This document shows positions 55,201-61,200 of a stretch of DNA of 64,000 nucleotides, piece by piece (the first letter of the stretch is position 1; every line of letters starts with the position of its first letter). The DNA is taken from assembly GCA_022792495.1 (NCBI GenBank), contig JAAWBD010000111.1:109299-173298 (forward strand), written 5' to 3'. Under the pieces are notes generated by a model, which had not been told where the DNA came from, made no database searches, and was given only the letters and a program-made list of their open reading frames with translations. A program made the translations under genes and the position numbers. The stretch is from Oscillospiraceae bacterium. GTDB lineage: Bacteria > Bacillota > Clostridia > Oscillospirales > Oscillospiraceae.

Positions 55201-58200
55201 CACCATGTTCCGACGAATGTTGGGGTTCTCTTGAACCTCCTCACCGGGCTTGGGCATGGTCACCTTCTCCGGCCAGGCAGCCATCTGTCCCTGGTCGTTG
55301 TATCCAAAGAAATATACGCTGCTCTTCCGGATGGGGCCTACCCCAATCAGATTGCCCTGCTCGTCGGTCTCTGTGCTGGGCTCCCGCTCTCCGCGAACCA
55401 GCATACTGAAGTAGGGCCCGGCCGCGATCTCCAGACCATCGGTAATTATATTGTCCTGCCCATCAAACAGATCGCTGGCGAACTCAGCCTCTTGATAAAG
55501 GTTGGTTCCCTCCGGGCCACGATTCGCACCGACCCGCCAGGCATAGCTGTTTCCGCTCTGTCCCAGGGAGTTATCACCCATCACCCGAACCCGGTTGCTG
55601 GTGATGTTCCCCTCAATACCGGTCAGCACAATGGTGTGCCGCTCACCGGCGGCGATCTGGCGGACACCGCCCATCAGCTCCTGCTCAGCGCCCGGTGTGT
55701 CATTGTAAAGCCGTGCAAAGTTAGGCGAAACTGAATAGTACTTATTGTTCTCCTGATCCTGAAGCACCTTTTCATATCCCAGCTGGCCATAGGTGTTGTC
55801 GCCCCAGCCCGCCAGATAGCTCACAGTGCTCTCCGCCTGACCGTCCACCTTGAAGGGGCCGGCTGCCAGGGAGTGATGTCCGCCGGCCGCGATCAGGGTC
55901 GCGTTGGAGAGGAACCGCTCAGAGGTGCCGGCATTGTCTCCGCTGATCTCAAATACCACCTGGCTGGGATAGGCCCGCATCAGGTTGCCATTCTCCACGC
56001 TGACAGTATGGCCCTCTCCCAGCTGGCCCATGTCGTTACTGCCCCAGGTATAGATGTAGCCATCTCCATTTCCCATCAGGGCCATGCTGTGATACCCGCC
56101 GGCCGCCAGAACCGTAGTTCCGGTCAGATAGATGGCGCTGCTGTTATACATGGTGCTGTCGCCAGCCACCACCTGCACCGGCCAATAAGAGAAGTCTACA
56201 TCTGTAACCTCACGGCCCAGACCCAGCTGTCCAAACTCGTTGCTACCCCAAGTATAGACACACCCATCAGCCGTCCGGGCCATGACATGGTCGTAGCCCA
56301 CTGCGATCTCCTCGATCAACTGCAGACGCTTGGCCCCACCATTGAGCCCGACCACCGGAGTGGGGTAAGTGGTGTAGGGTACCACATCGGCGGTCACACC
56401 GATGCCCAACTGACCCAGGGAGTTATCGCCCCAAGCCCACACGCTGCCATCCGACTTCAGGGCGATCATAAACCCATTACCCGCCTGAATGGAAGGCTCG
56501 GTGAAATTATCCGCGTCTTTGATCTCTACCAGGAAGAAGCCAGAGTACTGATCCTCGATCAGATCCTCCACCGCATCAAACTCCACCGTGCCATAGCGAT
56601 TCTCCACCGTCTCATCGCCGGGGAACAGGAGAGCGTTATTGGCGCCCGTCTCATGGGCGGTGCCGTCGGGTTTCTTCAGGTCGTCTGTATCCTGGACATC
56701 CAGATAGGCCGCGCCCTTCTCCTCAGTTTTAGCACTGTAGTCCAGATTGACTCCCGGCGGGGTAGGAACCGCCCGGTTCCGCTCCACCAGGTTAAATCCT
56801 ACATTATAATAACGGCGGATCCCGCTCTTAAATACCACCACTTCCTGCCGATCCGTGATGGTCAGGGTATCGGTCAGTAGGTTGACAGGCAGATTCGCCA
56901 CATTGGGAGCAAGAAGCTCATCCCCGGGATCTCCCTCAGGCCGAACAGTTCCAGGCTGGGCCGCATAGCGCCCGGTAAGCAGCCGGCTCACTTCGCCGGT
57001 GTCCGGATCCTCGTCGTTGGTATAGACCCACACCTTATTAAAGATAAGCTGCTTATTTACACCGCCGCCCACTCGAACAGGCAAGTACTGGGGCTGGGTC
57101 AGCTCATTATCCTGCTTCCCCTTCTCCTTCAGCGCCAAATCTGCACCCAATTGGTTCAGAGTATTGTATCCACTGGCCATTACGGTGCCGTTATCAGTGC
57201 TCTTGGGATCGCCGTCGTAGATCCAATAGACGCTGTAGGCCAGGCCAGCTGCCAGACCGCCCACATTCTCTACCATCTCGGCTTCCTTAATGACCTCCTG
57301 GTTCTCATCCAACTCCACCAGAGTCTTTTGCAGCTGAATGGGGCTGGAATGCATCCCCCGGCCCTCGCCAGTCTGCTTTTCGCCCTGAGCCAAGCCACCC
57401 CAGTTGTCATAGCCCCAACCGTAGGCATAATACTTGTAGCTGGGCTGAGGCTCCTCAGGCTCTCCCTCTTCCGCCAGCATCAGAGCGGCGTCCATTCCAG
57501 CAAGATCCTGATCCACGTCAAGGCCTTCCTCCGGCTTGGTTTCCTCGTTCTCGCCATCCGGATTCTTCTCCTCGTCCCCAGGCTTCTGCTCCTCCTGGGC
57601 GTCATTCTCCTTATCCGCGTCAAGATTCTCTTCCGTCTCGTCAGGGTTCAAAGCAGGATCGTTCTTATCATCTGTCTGATCAGTTTCACCCTCGTTCTTC
57701 TCCTCATTCTCCCCAGGCCCCTCCGCCGGGAGCTGCTCCTCTTCCTTCGCTTCCTCCTTGGAACCAGTCTCATTCTCCTGACTATCTTTGTCGTCTACAT
57801 CTGTCGTCTCATTCTCGGGATCCGTTGCGGCATCTTGTGTTACGTCTGTCGTCACATCTTCTCCAGCCACGCTTCTCAGGGCTCTCTCCTTCTCCTCCGA
57901 GAGGGTGTTGAGCTGGTAAAGGCTTTGGCCTTCCGCCTCACTCACCTGCAGGACAGTGGGCATTTCTGCCATCTCGCCCCCGCTCTGGCCGGCCGGCTCT
58001 CCCTCATCCTGGGGAGCCTCCTCTTTCTCGCTGGTCTCCTCTTCGGTCTGGTTCTCTGTTTTCTCTTGCTCTTGGTTCTCGCCGCTTTCGTTATTCTCTG
58101 TCTTGTCCTCTACCTCTTCGTTCGTCTCTCCATCATCCTTGCCATTGTCCGTTTCCGTACTGTCCTCTGTCTTATCCTCAGTCTCGTCCTCAGGCTGCTT

Positions 58201-61200
58201 GTTTTCTGTTCCGTCCTCTGCGTCTCCCGGCTCCTGATCCGGCAGCTGCCCATCCTCATCGTCCTTGTTCTCTTCATCATTGGGCTGCTCTCCATCATCA
58301 GGAAGAGGAAGCTCCTCCTCGGCTTCCGGCTCCTCCTGCTGAGGAATACCAAACACCATAGCCTGCTCCGGCACATTGGGATCCAGCTTCCGAACCACCG
58401 CCAGGGTATGCTCGGCGCCCGCCGCAATACTGACCACCCGCAGACCGTGCTCCTCATAGTTCTCCCGGAAGCCCACGCCGTTGGGATGGTTGATGCCGCC
58501 CCGGTCGCTGCCGTTCTCAGCGGTGATGGTGGCATTACCAACCTGTCCTCTGGTGTTGTCGCCCCAGCCCCAAACCTTGGTGGCTCCGGTGGGCACGCCA
58601 TAGGCGTCCGTCTCAATGGAGATCGCCACCGTATGTCCGCTGGTGTTATTCGGGTTAGACTGGGTACTGCCCCAGGCGGAAATAGCAACCACGCCGCCAA
58701 AGCCAGGGGTGAGGTTTCCACTCAGGCCCTGATCCGTATATTCCCGTCTCATATTGATCATCTGCGCGTAATTCCGGCTGGAGGTTACCGTATTGGCCTC
58801 ATTGGTACCCAGCTGTCCCCGGCGGTTATCACCCCAGGTATACACGCGGCCCTCCACCGTGAGAGCCACCGAAAATTCAGAGCCAGCGGAAATCGCCACC
58901 ACATTGGTCAGCGGCTTCGTTCCCTCCTGATCGGACATGACCTGCAGCGGCCTGGTGGTATATGTATTTTCAATGGTGACCGTTCCGCTTCCACCAGCGG
59001 TGGAGGTATCCTCATAGGTCTCCGTCCTGCTCAGAAGGTGCTGCTTCGCATTCTCATTCTCGCCCTGACCCAGCTCACCATAGTAAGCCCGGCCCCAGGC
59101 ATAGACAGTTCCGTCATAGGACAGCGCCAAAGAGTGAGTGGTACCCGCAGAGATCGCCACGATCCCGCAAAGGTATCCATCCTCCGTCGTGTTGTTTTCA
59201 TTCTCATTCCAAGGGGCCAGCACCAGGCTGGGAGCGGCAGATCTTCCGCTCTCATTGACGGTGGCCGACACGCCCAGCTGTCCATAGGTATTTCTACCCC
59301 AGGCATAGACCTGGCCGTTTTCTGTCAAAGCCAGGGAGAAGTTATCTCCGGCCGCCACAGACACGATCCCGCTCATCACAACGTAGCTTCCGTCTGCGTC
59401 CTTCACATAGATAGGCTGGGGCGTTCCCACATAGCCGCCGTCCTCGCCCAGCGCGCCGTTGGTTCCGTCGCCCCATCCATAAACCGTTCCGTCGCCCATC
59501 AGAGCCAGGGAGTGGTACTGTCCCGCGGAAACCATGGGAACCGCCCGCTTCACATCCGGCTCCTCCTCATTCTGGCTGCTCAGGTAATAGATATCCCGAA
59601 CCTCCAGCTCTACCACCGCGCTGACCACCGAGCCCGCCCGGTTCACACCGAAAACATAGACCGCCGTGCGCCCTTCCGTGTTCATGATCAAATTGCCGGT
59701 AGCCTCGTCATACTTGGCCACCCGCTCATCCAGAACACCGATGGTAGCTCCATTGACCAGGTCTCCGCCGGCCGCCGAAAACAGGGTCTCCATCATGGAC
59801 TTGACCGCATAGGTCTCGGGCACGATGGTTCCATCCTCCGCCTTTTTCTTTGTAAAGGCCCGAATGTGATAGATCCGTCCGCTGGGCCCCTGATCCTTTC
59901 CATTAAAGGTAGCGGCGATCTCCGCCTTCTGTTCCTCCATTGTAGGAGCTGTCTCCTCCGGGTTCTCGGGCTCCTCCGGATCTGCAGGCTCCTCAGGCTC
60001 CTCCTCGTCGGCAGGCTGGATAGAATCCTCCATAGAAGGCAAATAGAGCGCCGCGCCATAAGTCGCGATGCTCTCGTTGCTTTGCATATGAACGCCAAAG
60101 TAGCCCCAAGGGCCGCCAAAGTCCCCGAAGGGGGACTCAGGCTCACTCGGAGCCTCAACCTCCCCCTCGCCAGAGTTAGCTACATCTGTAGTCTCTTCTC
60201 CCTCAACGGTTTCAGGGGCGTTGCTATCCTTGTCTCCATCCTCTTCAGGGGCCGGGGCCAGAGGAACCTGATCCTCCGGAATGGTCTCCAGCTCTCCTTC
60301 ATCTGCGGCCTGGTCAGCCGGCTTCTGATCCTGAACAGCACCATCAGCCGCCCCGGTCTCCTCCGGTGCGGCCGTCTTTTTGTTTCCTTCATCCTTGGGG
60401 TTGGCCATCAGATTAAAGGTATCATCCACCGCCCCGGCCTCGCCGGTTCCGGCAGTTCCCTGCTGAAGCATCTGATCCACATCCAGAGAGGTTTCCTTGC
60501 CCTCTCCACCAATCACCAGCCCCTCCGCCTTGGCCCGCTCCTCAAACGCGGAGAGGTCATAGTCGGAGTTGGCCTGGGTCAAGCCCTCTTTATAAAGCTC
60601 CCACAGAAGATCCTGAACCTCCTGGGACTCCTGGCTGATATCCTTGGTGCCGCTATTCTCAGAGCCCGTTCCGTTCAGCAGATCCTCCGTTGAAAGTTCC
60701 CCATTACCAACATTTAAGGTGTTGCCGCTGGTGCTTGCCGGCACAGTGGGCTTCTCTCCGATCCAAGTCACCACCGCCCAACAGGCCATAGCGGGAGCCA
60801 TGGTCTCGGTAGCTTCGTAAAGAGCCCAGCGCTTTCCCTCAATGGCCAGCTTGTCACTGTAATCCTGGTCGTCCATAGCGGCTTCCCAGACAAACTGCTG
60901 CTCCATGTTCAGCTTGGCCTCCGCCTGGCTCCGGTAGGTCAGGCGCTCCTCCTCGCTGATCCCCGCGATGTACTCCCGCACATCCCGGCTCAGATACTCC
61001 GCCCGGCTCAGATCCACTCCCGCCGGGAACAGGGAGGCATACTCCTCAATCGTCAGTACCCCAAGATACCAGACGTCGGTCATGACGGCCTGAACCTCCA
61101 CCTCCGTGTTCTCACCAGAGAAGCCGATCATGGACTGATTCAATACCAGGGGCATAGCAACCTCAGCCCCCTCCCAATTCTCCTTGGAGGCGGCTATTTC

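Noticed and set aside
57151-60693. Plus-strand ORF that looks like a polytopic membrane protein
   Set aside because: The Leu/Val/Ser runs are the antisense reading of the Glu/Asp-rich linker of the giant protein.
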